Shown here: positions 1 through 6,538 of the stretch, piece after piece
Numbering within the stretch: position 1 is the first letter of the stretch
How the letters are laid out: every line of letters starts with the position of its first letter
Source: Spirosoma sp.
GTDB taxonomy: Bacteria > Bacteroidota > Bacteroidia > Cytophagales > Spirosomataceae
Reading direction: 5' to 3'
Assembly: GCA_025351545.1 (NCBI GenBank)
Contig: JANXVQ010000123.1
Coordinates: 1 to 6,780 of the forward strand
DNA: 6,780 nucleotides
The notes under the pieces: generated by a model
What the model was told of the DNA's origin: nothing
Databases searched by the model: none
What the model saw: the letters and a program-made list of their open reading frames with translations, nothing else
Translations under genes and position numbers: made by a program

Positions 1-990
1 ACAAAAATTAAACGCATCGACTTCAATGCGACTGATTATCATATCGACGCTCCCATTAAACTGAGCGCCTGCCGGATTCCCTCTGCCGAAACACCTTATG
101 TCAGCTGGATTGATGTCGATGGCATTCATGAGCCCAAGGTAGTGGCGGCTATTGGTCAGCAGTATCATTTGCACCCGCTAATGCTCGAAGATGTGGTGAA
201 CACGGAGCAGAAACCGAAAATCGACCTGTACGAGGACACTGTTGTGTTTATAACGCTCAAAATGCTGCACCATAGCCGACAACGGCAGGAAATCGATATT
301 GAACATGTAAGTCTGGTATTGGGCAAAAATTACCTGATTTCGTTTCAGGAGGAGCGGACAACAGATATATTTGAACCCGTTATTGAGCGAATTAAAGCCT
401 CCTCGGGCAAAACCCGGCGTAATGGAGCCGACTATCTGCTTTATGCCCTGATGGATGTCATGGTGGATCATTATTTCGTGATTACAGAGCGTATTGGCGA
501 AAAAATGGATGAGCTGGAGGAACAAATTGTTCAGGAGCGGGCTACCCAGCAAACCCTGGGTGCGCTTTATACACTCAAGCGTGAACTGGCTTTTATCCGC
601 CGAACGGTCCATCCGTTACGCGACATACTCGGTGTGTTACTTCGCGAAGAATCTGAGTTGATTCAGCATAGTACGCTGCCGTATCTGCGCGACCTTGCCG
701 ACCATGTTAACCAGGTAATTGAAACGCTCGAATCGTACCGCGAACTTATTGGCGGACTGATGGATGTCTATTATTCCATTGTCAACAACCGCATGAACTC
801 GGTGATGAAAACACTTACAATTGTATCGGCCATATTCATCCCGCTGACTTTTATTGCGGGTATTTATGGCATGAACTTCGAAAATATGCCCGAGTTACGC
901 TCGTCAACCGGCTATTTTTGGATTTTGTTCGTTATGGCGGCTATTGCCATTGGTGAAATTGTTTATTTCAAACGTCGAGGCTGGATGTAA
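1..990 (+). CDS. corA: CorA family magnesium/divalent cation channel, 5'-truncated by window edge
   Basis: This is an inner-membrane channel of the CorA family, which forms homopentamers and imports Mg2+ (some members carry Co2+ or Ni2+). The frame is open from base 1 with no stop, so the true start lies outside the window. A GTG at 142 is internal, because residues before it match the family (WIDVDGIHE, then LHPLMLEDV). In window codon numbering, residues 1-260 form the cytosolic alpha/beta domain and long stalk helix. TM1 is about 272-289 and ends in the signature YGMNF (GMN at 290-292, bases 868-876). A short MPEL-containing periplasmic loop and TM2 (about 305-323) follow, with a basic tail ending FKRRGWM. 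The 329 residues visible, against about 350 in characterised members, suggest only some 20-30 are missing. The C-terminus is intact. The next gene starts 49 bases downstream on the same strand. Identification is firm; ion preference cannot be read from the sequence. Confidence 0.95.
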   Translation, partial: TKIKRIDFNATDYHIDAPIKLSACRIPSAETPYVSWIDVDGIHEPKVVAAIGQQYHLHPLMLEDVVNTEQKPKIDLYEDTVVFITLKMLHHSRQRQEIDIEHVSLVLGKNYLISFQEERTTDIFEPVIERIKASSGKTRRNGADYLLYALMDVMVDHYFVITERIGEKMDELEEQIVQERATQQTLGALYTLKRELAFIRRTVHPLRDILGVLLREESELIQHSTLPYLRDLADHVNQVIETLESYRELIGGLMDVYYSIVNNRMNSVMKTLTIVSAIFIPLTFIAGIYGMNFENMPELRSSTGYFWILFVMAAIAIGEIVYFKRRGWM

Positions 991-1039
991 AAATAGACGG
1001 ATAGCTGGTGGCCCTAACTGTTCGATGGTATGCTGATAT

Positions 1040-3562
1040 ATGGTAACGAAAGATAATAAATTGATTAATAGTCAGTGGTTTACCGATTCAAGACAGGTCA
1101 CGGGTCATGCTTCGGACGCCCAGTCGGCGGATGCCGTTTTTTTTGCAATACAAGGTGAACACCACGATGGACATAAATTCATCGGCGAATTATACCGGAA
1201 AGGTATACGCCAATTTGTTGTTGAGCGGTCGTCTCTAACCCCTGAGCGACGGGCTGAACTAGCGAATTATACGGAAGCAGAATTTATTGAAGTCGATAGT
1301 AGTCTGCAAACACTGCAACGGCTGGCCGCCGAACACCGTCGGCAGTTCCATATTCCGGTGATTGGTATAACGGGCAGTAACGGCAAAACCATCGTGAAAG
1401 AATGGCTGTCACAACTGTTAGTCGATGATTTTGTCGTTGTTAAAAGCCCCAAAAGCTATAATTCGCAGTTAGGCGTGCCGCTGTCGGTGCATGAACTGAC
1501 CGAAAGTCATACGCTGGGCATCTTCGAAGCGGGAATTTCCAAAACCCAGGAAATGCAGTCGCTGGAGGCTGTTATCCGGCCAACCATTGGCATTTTTACG
1601 AATATTGGCACCGCCCACGATGAAGGCTTTCGGACGCGTAAACAGAAAGTTGCCGAGAAACTCCGGTTGTTCATCCACGCCAATACCCTGATTTACTGCA
1701 CCGATTACGCCGATATTGACGAAGAAGTCAATATGTTGCTCAAGGCCGTTAATCCTGATATGCGGTTCATTACGTGGTCGCTAACGGGACAGCCAGCTAC
1801 CTACCGGGGCGTATTGCAGGGAGACCAGTTAAATCTGACGAGTAAGAATGGTGCTTTTAACCTGACTGTAAAGTTACCTTTTACTGATCCCGCATCTGTC
1901 GAAAACGTAATGCACTGTATTGTTACAATGCTGAGGTTACGTTCCTGGGATAGTACCGAACTGCAAACTCGTCTGAATCGACTGCGGCCGGTTTCTATGC
2001 GGTTGGAGCAGAAAGAGGGCATTAATAATTGTATACTGATTGATGATTCGTATAACAACGACGTAGTTGGGCTGAAACTCGCCCTGAGTTTCCTGAACCA
2101 GCAACGCATCCGTAACCGTCGTGTCGTTATTCTGTCCGATGTGTTGCAGTCGGGACAGCCCGAAGACGAACTGTATGAACGAGTCGGGACATTAATACGG
2201 ACTAATGAAGTCGAACAATTTGTTGGTATTGGCTTGGTGGTGAGCCGAAATGCCCGATTCTTTACTGAGAATAGCCTGTTCTACACGAGCACCGACGATT
2301 TTTTGACACAATTTTCGTTTAGTGAACTGCGCGATAGTGCAGTTCTGGTAAAGGGTGCGAGACCATTCTCCTTCGAGCAGATTGTGCATCGGCTGGAGCG
2401 AAAAGTACACGGTACGGTGCTCGAAATTAACCTCGACGCCCTGACGCATAATCTAAATTATTATCGCGGGAAGATTGGCCGTAACGATGGAATTGATAAT
2501 ACAACCTACCGGGCATCCGACACAAAACTTATGGTGATGGTGAAAGCCTTTGCCTACGGTAGCGGAAGTGCCGAAGTGGCACAGTTGCTTCAGTTTCATC
2601 GGGTCGACTATCTGGCGGTTGCCTATGCCGATGAAGGTGTCTCCCTTCGGCAAAACGGCGTCGATTTGCCCATCATGGTCATGAATCCCGCTCCCGAAAC
2701 CTTTGCTACGCTTCTGGAGCACAAGCTCGAACCCGAAATCTACAGTATGCGCCTGCTACACGAATGGGGACGATTTGCGACCGAAAATATAGAACTCAGG
2801 GAAGGGGAGGATATTAGCCAGCTACACCTCAAAATTGATACGGGTATGCATCGGCTGGGGTTTCTGGAAAGCGAATTGTCCGCCGTGGCCGACTACTTGA
2901 CGCACCACCCCAATCTGCATGTAGCCACGGTGTTTAGCCATTTGGTCGGGGCCGATGAGGCTCAGTTTAATTCGTTTTCGCATCAGCAATATGAGACCTT
3001 TCTGCGAAGTAGCGCCCTGCTTGAAGTAACATTAGGCTATCGGCCAACGCGCCATCTGCTTAACTCGGCTGGTATTGTACGGTTCCCGGCTTATAAACTC
3101 GACATGGTACGGTTGGGTATTGGTCTCTATGGCGTCGAAGCAAGCCAGAGTGACCAGGCGTCTTTACAGACTGTCGGCACACTTCGTACGGTTATCAGTC
3201 AGATAAAAACGGTTAGGGCGGGAGAATCTGTTGGTTACAGTCGCCGGGGTGTGCTCGACCACGAGGCCCGGATTGCCACCCTTGCCATTGGCTATGCCGA
3301 TGGGTATGACCGCCGATTGGGTAACGGGGTTGGCGAGGTGTGGGTAAATGGAACCCGGTGCCCTACAGTAGGTAATGTTTGCATGGACATGACCATGATT
3401 GACATTACAAACGCATCAGCTAACGAGGGTGACGAGGTGATGGTTTTCGGCGCTGAACTACCAATTATTGAACTGGCGCAGCGGATGGGGACGATTCCTT
3501 ACGAAATTCTGACGGGGGTCAGTGAGCGGGTGAAACGCGTATTTTTCAAAGAAGCGAATTAA
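1040..3562 (+). CDS. murF-alr: Bifunctional UDP-MurNAc-tripeptide:D-alanyl-D-alanine ligase / alanine racemase (MurF-Alr fusion)
   Basis: One 840-residue cytoplasmic polypeptide carries two peptidoglycan precursor enzymes. The MurF half (about 1-455) ligates D-Ala-D-Ala to UDP-MurNAc-tripeptide using ATP. It shows the P-loop GITGSNGKT (109-117), FEAGIS (162-167), TNIGTAHDE (187-195), IDDSYNND (334-341) and LVKGARPFSFEQ (436-447). The Alr half (about 456-840) is a PLP enzyme making D-Ala from L-Ala. By analogy with Geobacillus Alr, K502 in VKAFAYGSG binds PLP, and K598/R605 lie in LKIDTGMHRLGF. R691 in VRLGIGLYG should contact the PLP ring, Y733 in VGYSRRG is the catalytic Tyr, Y752 is in GYADGY, and C781-M782 are in CMDM. 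All expected catalytic residues are present. This fusion is known across Bacteroidota. The ATG at 1040 is the first usable start, since an in-frame TGA lies at 1034-1036; no Shine-Dalgarno is seen. The N-terminus is somewhat short for MurF. Likely cotranscribed with corA. Confidence 0.96.
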   Translation: MVTKDNKLINSQWFTDSRQVTGHASDAQSADAVFFAIQGEHHDGHKFIGELYRKGIRQFVVERSSLTPERRAELANYTEAEFIEVDSSLQTLQRLAAEHRRQFHIPVIGITGSNGKTIVKEWLSQLLVDDFVVVKSPKSYNSQLGVPLSVHELTESHTLGIFEAGISKTQEMQSLEAVIRPTIGIFTNIGTAHDEGFRTRKQKVAEKLRLFIHANTLIYCTDYADIDEEVNMLLKAVNPDMRFITWSLTGQPATYRGVLQGDQLNLTSKNGAFNLTVKLPFTDPASVENVMHCIVTMLRLRSWDSTELQTRLNRLRPVSMRLEQKEGINNCILIDDSYNNDVVGLKLALSFLNQQRIRNRRVVILSDVLQSGQPEDELYERVGTLIRTNEVEQFVGIGLVVSRNARFFTENSLFYTSTDDFLTQFSFSELRDSAVLVKGARPFSFEQIVHRLERKVHGTVLEINLDALTHNLNYYRGKIGRNDGIDNTTYRASDTKLMVMVKAFAYGSGSAEVAQLLQFHRVDYLAVAYADEGVSLRQNGVDLPIMVMNPAPETFATLLEHKLEPEIYSMRLLHEWGRFATENIELREGEDISQLHLKIDTGMHRLGFLESELSAVADYLTHHPNLHVATVFSHLVGADEAQFNSFSHQQYETFLRSSALLEVTLGYRPTRHLLNSAGIVRFPAYKLDMVRLGIGLYGVEASQSDQASLQTVGTLRTVISQIKTVRAGESVGYSRRGVLDHEARIATLAIGYADGYDRRLGNGVGEVWVNGTRCPTVGNVCMDMTMIDITNASANEGDEVMVFGAELPIIELAQRMGTIPYEILTGVSERVKRVFFKEAN

Positions 3563-3677
3563 CGGCATTGGCACACCAACTTATACATAAATGTATTGAT
3601 GGCCCTGGATAGGAGCTTTTTTATGCATTTTACTACTGATTTGTTGAGTTATAGTATTGGCTTAAGCCGTATCCATG

Positions 3678-3716
3678 AAGAGCCAATGACCAGACAAGCA
3701 TTGGCTCTTTCTATTT
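3678..3716 (+). terminator. Probable rho-independent terminator of the corA/murF-alr transcript
   Basis: A perfect 11-bp inverted repeat (AAGAGCCAATG at 3678-3688, CATTGGCTCTT at 3699-3709) with a 10-base loop is followed by a T-rich tract (TCTATTT). It lies about 115 bases past the murF-alr stop. The complementary strand has no T-run after the hairpin, so it is oriented to stop plus-strand transcription rather than that of the convergent gene. Not tested experimentally; the T-tract is interrupted, so termination strength is uncertain. Confidence 0.7.
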
Positions 3717-3800
3717 AAATAAAAGTAGAGGCTCTGGTAAACAATGGCCCGTAACAAGCGCAACCTGAGGTTCAACATGTGTGACTACCTAAAAGACTGT

Positions 3801-5228
3801 TTAATAGCCTGATGAAGGCTTTTTACTGTTAAAAATACGAATTTTCGCTTTATTTCGGGCCTCATTACTTTTCGCATATTCTTTTCTGTAGGTTTCGCTC
3901 CACCCGTACATCATGGCTAACTCTTCCGAAATACCTTCGCTGACTTCGTTGAGATTATCCATTCTGAGTGCACCGTAGTCTGCCAGATCAGTTATTGAAC
4001 CTATAATCAGTCTTCCACCGGACGGGCCTAATAGCGATTCAATTCTGGCTTCCTGATGTCGCGCATGAGTAGCCCCCATTGTTGTTATAAGCGGCTGTGG
4101 CGTTTTTCCAAGGGCTTCTTCAAGATTGCGTAGCATAAATAGTTCTCTTCGTCCCCCCCATACTTCGAAAGGATCACTACTGGATTTGGTATATTCGTCA
4201 GCCCCAAGCTCTTCTTCTGTTGCAGACGCCTTGAATTGTAAATAGCCAATGTCTTCGATGGATTGTTTAAAGTTGGCAAAGCACATCCCCAGGTAATTAA
4301 CTCCGTTTCCGTTCCCATTCACACGCTTAATCACGTCGGGCAGTCTATACATATATGCCCTATAAGGTAGCTTCATACTGTTAATTATGTCTTCGAGTCC
4401 TGCCTTTTGAGCGGCTGCTAAATAAAATTGAGCCGTTTGGATGGCTTCATTTATTTGTTTTTCAATACCTGTCTTGCGATCAGTCACGGCTTTTACCTTA
4501 GAAACTGTTCGCATCAGTTCTTCGAGTTCGCCAAGGTTATCGATGACGTTTAAATCAGGATTTATAACGTCAATGTTTTGCAAGTCCTTTTCAAAATTAA
4601 CCCAAAATCGAGCCATACTCTGCCCACTCCGGACCCAAAAATTTTCCAGTGCTTTTCCCGTAGTATCACCTGAGTATTTTCTGTGGTTGACATGCGAAGC
4701 AGGGGGTTCGGGAATAAATTCAGGAGATACCCCTGTTAAACTTCGTTCAAATGCACCCTCAACAATAAAGTGATTAATATTAAGCGCCCTAATAAACTCC
4801 TTCCGTATATCATTGTGTTCTTCGCCAAACACAATGGGGCCTTTCCCCGTAAAATTCATCCACTTGCCATCCCAGATGCCTATTCCTTCAAGTTTACCCT
4901 GGCTCTGAATCCAACTAGACATTTCTTGGTCTGAGTTAAACCATACCTCCGTATCGCATCGGGAGATGAGCTGATTTAATAAATTGAACAACTGTTCAGT
5001 ATTTGGGGCTTTTACAGGGTCGTATTTGATTAGTCGGTTTTGAGACCTGACCTGGGTTATTTTACACTTCGGCTTACTTGTTACTGAAGATAAGCTCCCA
5101 CCCGTATGCTTTTGATGTGGCGAGTGAGCCTCTTGGGAAGAAGAACTACTTGAGTCACTGCCGACACGATGGGGGGAGCTTAGTTCTCCTGGTTTTATTT
5201 TTTCAGAATGTGAGCTTGAACTTTGCAT
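3801..5228 (-). CDS. Uncharacterised protein with TIKI/TraB/EreA-like GxxH motifs and a Ser-rich N-terminus
   Basis: I do not recognise a named gene. The 475-residue product has no signal peptide or membrane segment that I can see. Residues 1-55 are rich in Ser and His (SSSS at 3-6, six Ser at 26-31) and probably disordered. Residues 60-130 look globular. From 132 the protein shows motifs expected of the TIKI/TraB/EreA/ChaN superfamily: GEEH (135-138), an acidic residue after a short strand (E158 in FIVEGAF), an Arg helix (GGRRELFMLRNLEEAL, 358-373) and a second GxxH, GATH (385-388). Known members include Tiki metalloproteases, erythromycin esterases and haem-binding ChaN, so the reaction cannot be assigned. 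A central helical part (about 205-285) separates the motifs. The ATG at 5226-5228 is the only ATG before an upstream in-frame stop at 5271-5273, with no Shine-Dalgarno. The gene converges on murF-alr and has no operon partner here. Superfamily assignment is motif-based inference. Confidence 0.8.
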   Translation of the reverse strand: MQSSSSHSEKIKPGELSSPHRVGSDSSSSSSQEAHSPHQKHTGGSLSSVTSKPKCKITQVRSQNRLIKYDPVKAPNTEQLFNLLNQLISRCDTEVWFNSDQEMSSWIQSQGKLEGIGIWDGKWMNFTGKGPIVFGEEHNDIRKEFIRALNINHFIVEGAFERSLTGVSPEFIPEPPASHVNHRKYSGDTTGKALENFWVRSGQSMARFWVNFEKDLQNIDVINPDLNVIDNLGELEELMRTVSKVKAVTDRKTGIEKQINEAIQTAQFYLAAAQKAGLEDIINSMKLPYRAYMYRLPDVIKRVNGNGNGVNYLGMCFANFKQSIEDIGYLQFKASATEEELGADEYTKSSSDPFEVWGGRRELFMLRNLEEALGKTPQPLITTMGATHARHQEARIESLLGPSGGRLIIGSITDLADYGALRMDNLNEVSEGISEELAMMYGWSETYRKEYAKSNEARNKAKIRIFNSKKPSSGY

Positions 5229-5385
5229 ATCTAGAGCTAAGGTTTTGAGGAGAAAATGGGTTCGATGCCACTAGTATTCCTCTATTTGCGGCTTTTCAAT
5301 GGGTCAACTTTCTGACGGAATTGCGCGAACGAACGGTTAATTTTAAACACTATACTAATCAGGAAGAAAAAGGAGGGATTACCTG
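5229..5385. other. Spacer between the minus-strand gene and the insertion sequence
   Basis: These 157 bases should contain the promoter of the minus-strand gene ending at 5228. I found no match to the Bacteroidota TAnnTTTG -7 motif in the correct orientation. A plus-strand frame is open without a start from 5249 up to the IS left end (46 codons, containing FAAFQWVNFLTELRERT). It may be a decayed gene fragment or chance. Confidence 0.4.
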
Positions 5386-5413
5386 TGTCCTGAACCCCTG
5401 AAAGTGAGCCAGT
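5386..5413 (+). repeat. IS left terminal inverted repeat (IRL)
   Basis: The left end begins TGTCCTGAACCCC and ends TGAGCCAGT. Compared with the reverse complement of 6555-6581, the blocks TGTCCT, ACCCC and TGAGCCAGT match. A one-base gap and a variable five- to six-base segment lie between the blocks. Confidence 0.85.
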
Positions 5414-5460
5414 GAAAAGTAGAGTAAAAAAACTAACTTTCATTGGTAACCCAGAGGGAC

Positions 5461-5727
5461 ATGAAACAGGGAAAATTCAGTGAATCGCAAATCGTGGCGA
5501 TTCTTAAACAGCAAGACAGTGGACAAACGGTTGCTCAGATCAGCCGCGAACATGGCGTGAGCGAGGCCACTTTTTATAATTGGAAAGCCAAATACGGCGG
5601 TATGCAAGTCTCGGAAGTTAAGCGGCTGAAAGACCTCGAAGACGAAAATCGACGGCTCAAAAAGATGTATGCTGAACTAAGTTTGCAACACGAAATCACG
5701 AAGGAGGCACTCCAAAAAAAGTGGTAG
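5461..5727 (+). CDS. IS3-family transposase OrfA (HTH and leucine-zipper subunit)
   Basis: The 88-residue OrfA binds the IS ends and supplies the N-terminal part of the OrfAB transposase. It opens with [14 protein letters not shown] and has a helix-turn-helix of the HTH_Tnp_1 type at about 8-45 ([18 protein letters not shown]). [12 protein letters not shown] follows, then a coiled coil at about 52-84 with heptad leucines L59, L66 and L73, as used for multimerisation in IS3 elements. I chose the ATG at 5461. A TTG at 5443 in the same frame would add six residues but breaks the usual start of this family. The gene ends at a TAG just past the frameshift heptamer. A candidate -7 box (TAACTTTC, 5434-5441) lies 19 bases upstream of the ATG but matches the Bacteroidota consensus imperfectly. 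Confidence 0.93.
   Translation: MKQGKFSESQIVAILKQQDSGQTVAQISREHGVSEATFYNWKAKYGGMQVSEVKRLKDLEDENRRLKKMYAELSLQHEITKEALQKKW
5702..5721 (+). promoter_or_regulatory. Programmed -1 frameshift signal: A AAA AAG heptamer with upstream SD-like AGGAGG
   Basis: In the orfA frame the codons CAA AAA AAG (5713-5721) present the canonical heptamer A AAA AAG at 5715-5721. A -1 slip there makes the next codon start at 5721 in the orfB frame, giving a 357-residue OrfAB fusion. A Shine-Dalgarno-like AGGAGG sits at 5702-5707, seven bases before the heptamer. A similar element stimulates -1 shifting in E. coli dnaX at somewhat longer spacing. Without a shift, translation stops at TAG 5725-5727. Confidence 0.85.
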
Positions 5728-6533
5728 GGCCTGTTGAGCGCAGAGCGTTGGTCAAGTGGATGGTCGCTGAAAAGCAGATCAGCCAACGCAAAGCCTGCCG
5801 TTGGACAGGCCTGAGCCGGAACTCGATGGCAGAGCCGGTGGCCGTTAAGGAGAAGGATGAGGCTCTTCAAGACCGAATTAGACAGGTGGCTAAACGCTAC
5901 AAACACTGGGGTTTGTTGAAGATATATAAGAAGTTACGCAGGCAAGGCGAGGTAGCTAACCATAAGCGTGTCAGGCGTTTATATCGATCAGCAGGATTGA
6001 CGCTACCCCGTAAGTTGAAAAAGCGATTACCTGAATCGGTTCGACAGCCGTTGCCTAAAGCGATAGCTTGTAATGATTGTTGGTCATTGGATTTCACAAC
6101 CGATACCTTAACGGATGGTCGTAAATTCCGCACCTTGAACGTACTGGATGACTTTAATCGGGAAGCCTTGGGAATCGAAGTAGCCTATTCACTACCCGCT
6201 CAGCGAGTGGCCAGGCTATTGGATCAGCTAGTCGAACGCTTTGGAAAACCGGCGCGGTTACGAAGCGACAACGGCCCAGAGTTTATTAGCCAAACGCTAC
6301 AAGATTGGTGTAGAGACAAAAAAGTAATATTGCACTGGATTGAGCCAGGGAAGCCGACTCAGAATGCATATATCGAACGGTTTAATGGCACCTTTCGACG
6401 AGAAGTACTGAACGCCAATCTGTTCAGTAGTCTGGCGCAAGTTCGCCGAACGGTGGACGCTTGGCTGGTGGAGTACAATACGGAGCGCCCCCATCAGGCG
6501 TTAAAGTTTATGACACCAGTCGAATACCGATAG
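5721..6533 (+). CDS. IS3-family transposase OrfB, DD(35)E catalytic part of OrfAB
   Basis: This frame encodes the catalytic part of the transposase, which cuts and joins the IS ends. It is most likely made only as an OrfAB fusion by -1 frameshifting at 5715-5721; a GTG at 5721 could in principle start it alone. Counting from 5721, residues 1-60 are helical and basic. Residues 61-95 ([12 protein letters not shown] to LYRSAGL) match the HTH_21 region. The retroviral-integrase (rve) domain runs from about 114 to 225 and carries D124 (SLDFTTDTL), D183 (RSDNGPEF) and E219 ([12 protein letters not shown]), with 35 residues between the last two, the family's DD(35)E spacing. The C-terminus ([20 protein letters not shown]) is the normal IS3 ending, so the protein is full length with no inactivating change visible. 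Confidence 0.95.
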   Translation: MVGPVERRALVKWMVAEKQISQRKACRWTGLSRNSMAEPVAVKEKDEALQDRIRQVAKRYKHWGLLKIYKKLRRQGEVANHKRVRRLYRSAGLTLPRKLKKRLPESVRQPLPKAIACNDCWSLDFTTDTLTDGRKFRTLNVLDDFNREALGIEVAYSLPAQRVARLLDQLVERFGKPARLRSDNGPEFISQTLQDWCRDKKVILHWIEPGKPTQNAYIERFNGTFRREVLNANLFSSLAQVRRTVDAWLVEYNTERPHQALKFMTPVEYR

Positions 6534-6538
6534 GCGGC

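Noticed and set aside
178..612. 144-codon minus-strand ORF within corA
   Set aside because: It is antisense to well-conserved CorA coding sequence and shows no domain.
3806..3824. Small hairpin AGCCT-GATGA-AGGCT followed by TTTT, a second plus-strand terminator
   Set aside because: The stem is only 5 bp and lies within the coding 3' end of the minus-strand gene. The upstream 11-bp hairpin is a far better candidate.
4441..4773. 110-codon plus-strand ORF
   Set aside because: It lies wholly antisense to the 475-residue gene. Its translation is Ser-rich with no recognisable motif, as expected from a shadow frame.
5443..5460. TTG start giving OrfA six extra residues
   Set aside because: The ATG at 5461 gives the N-terminus expected of this OrfA family; the extension has no family support.
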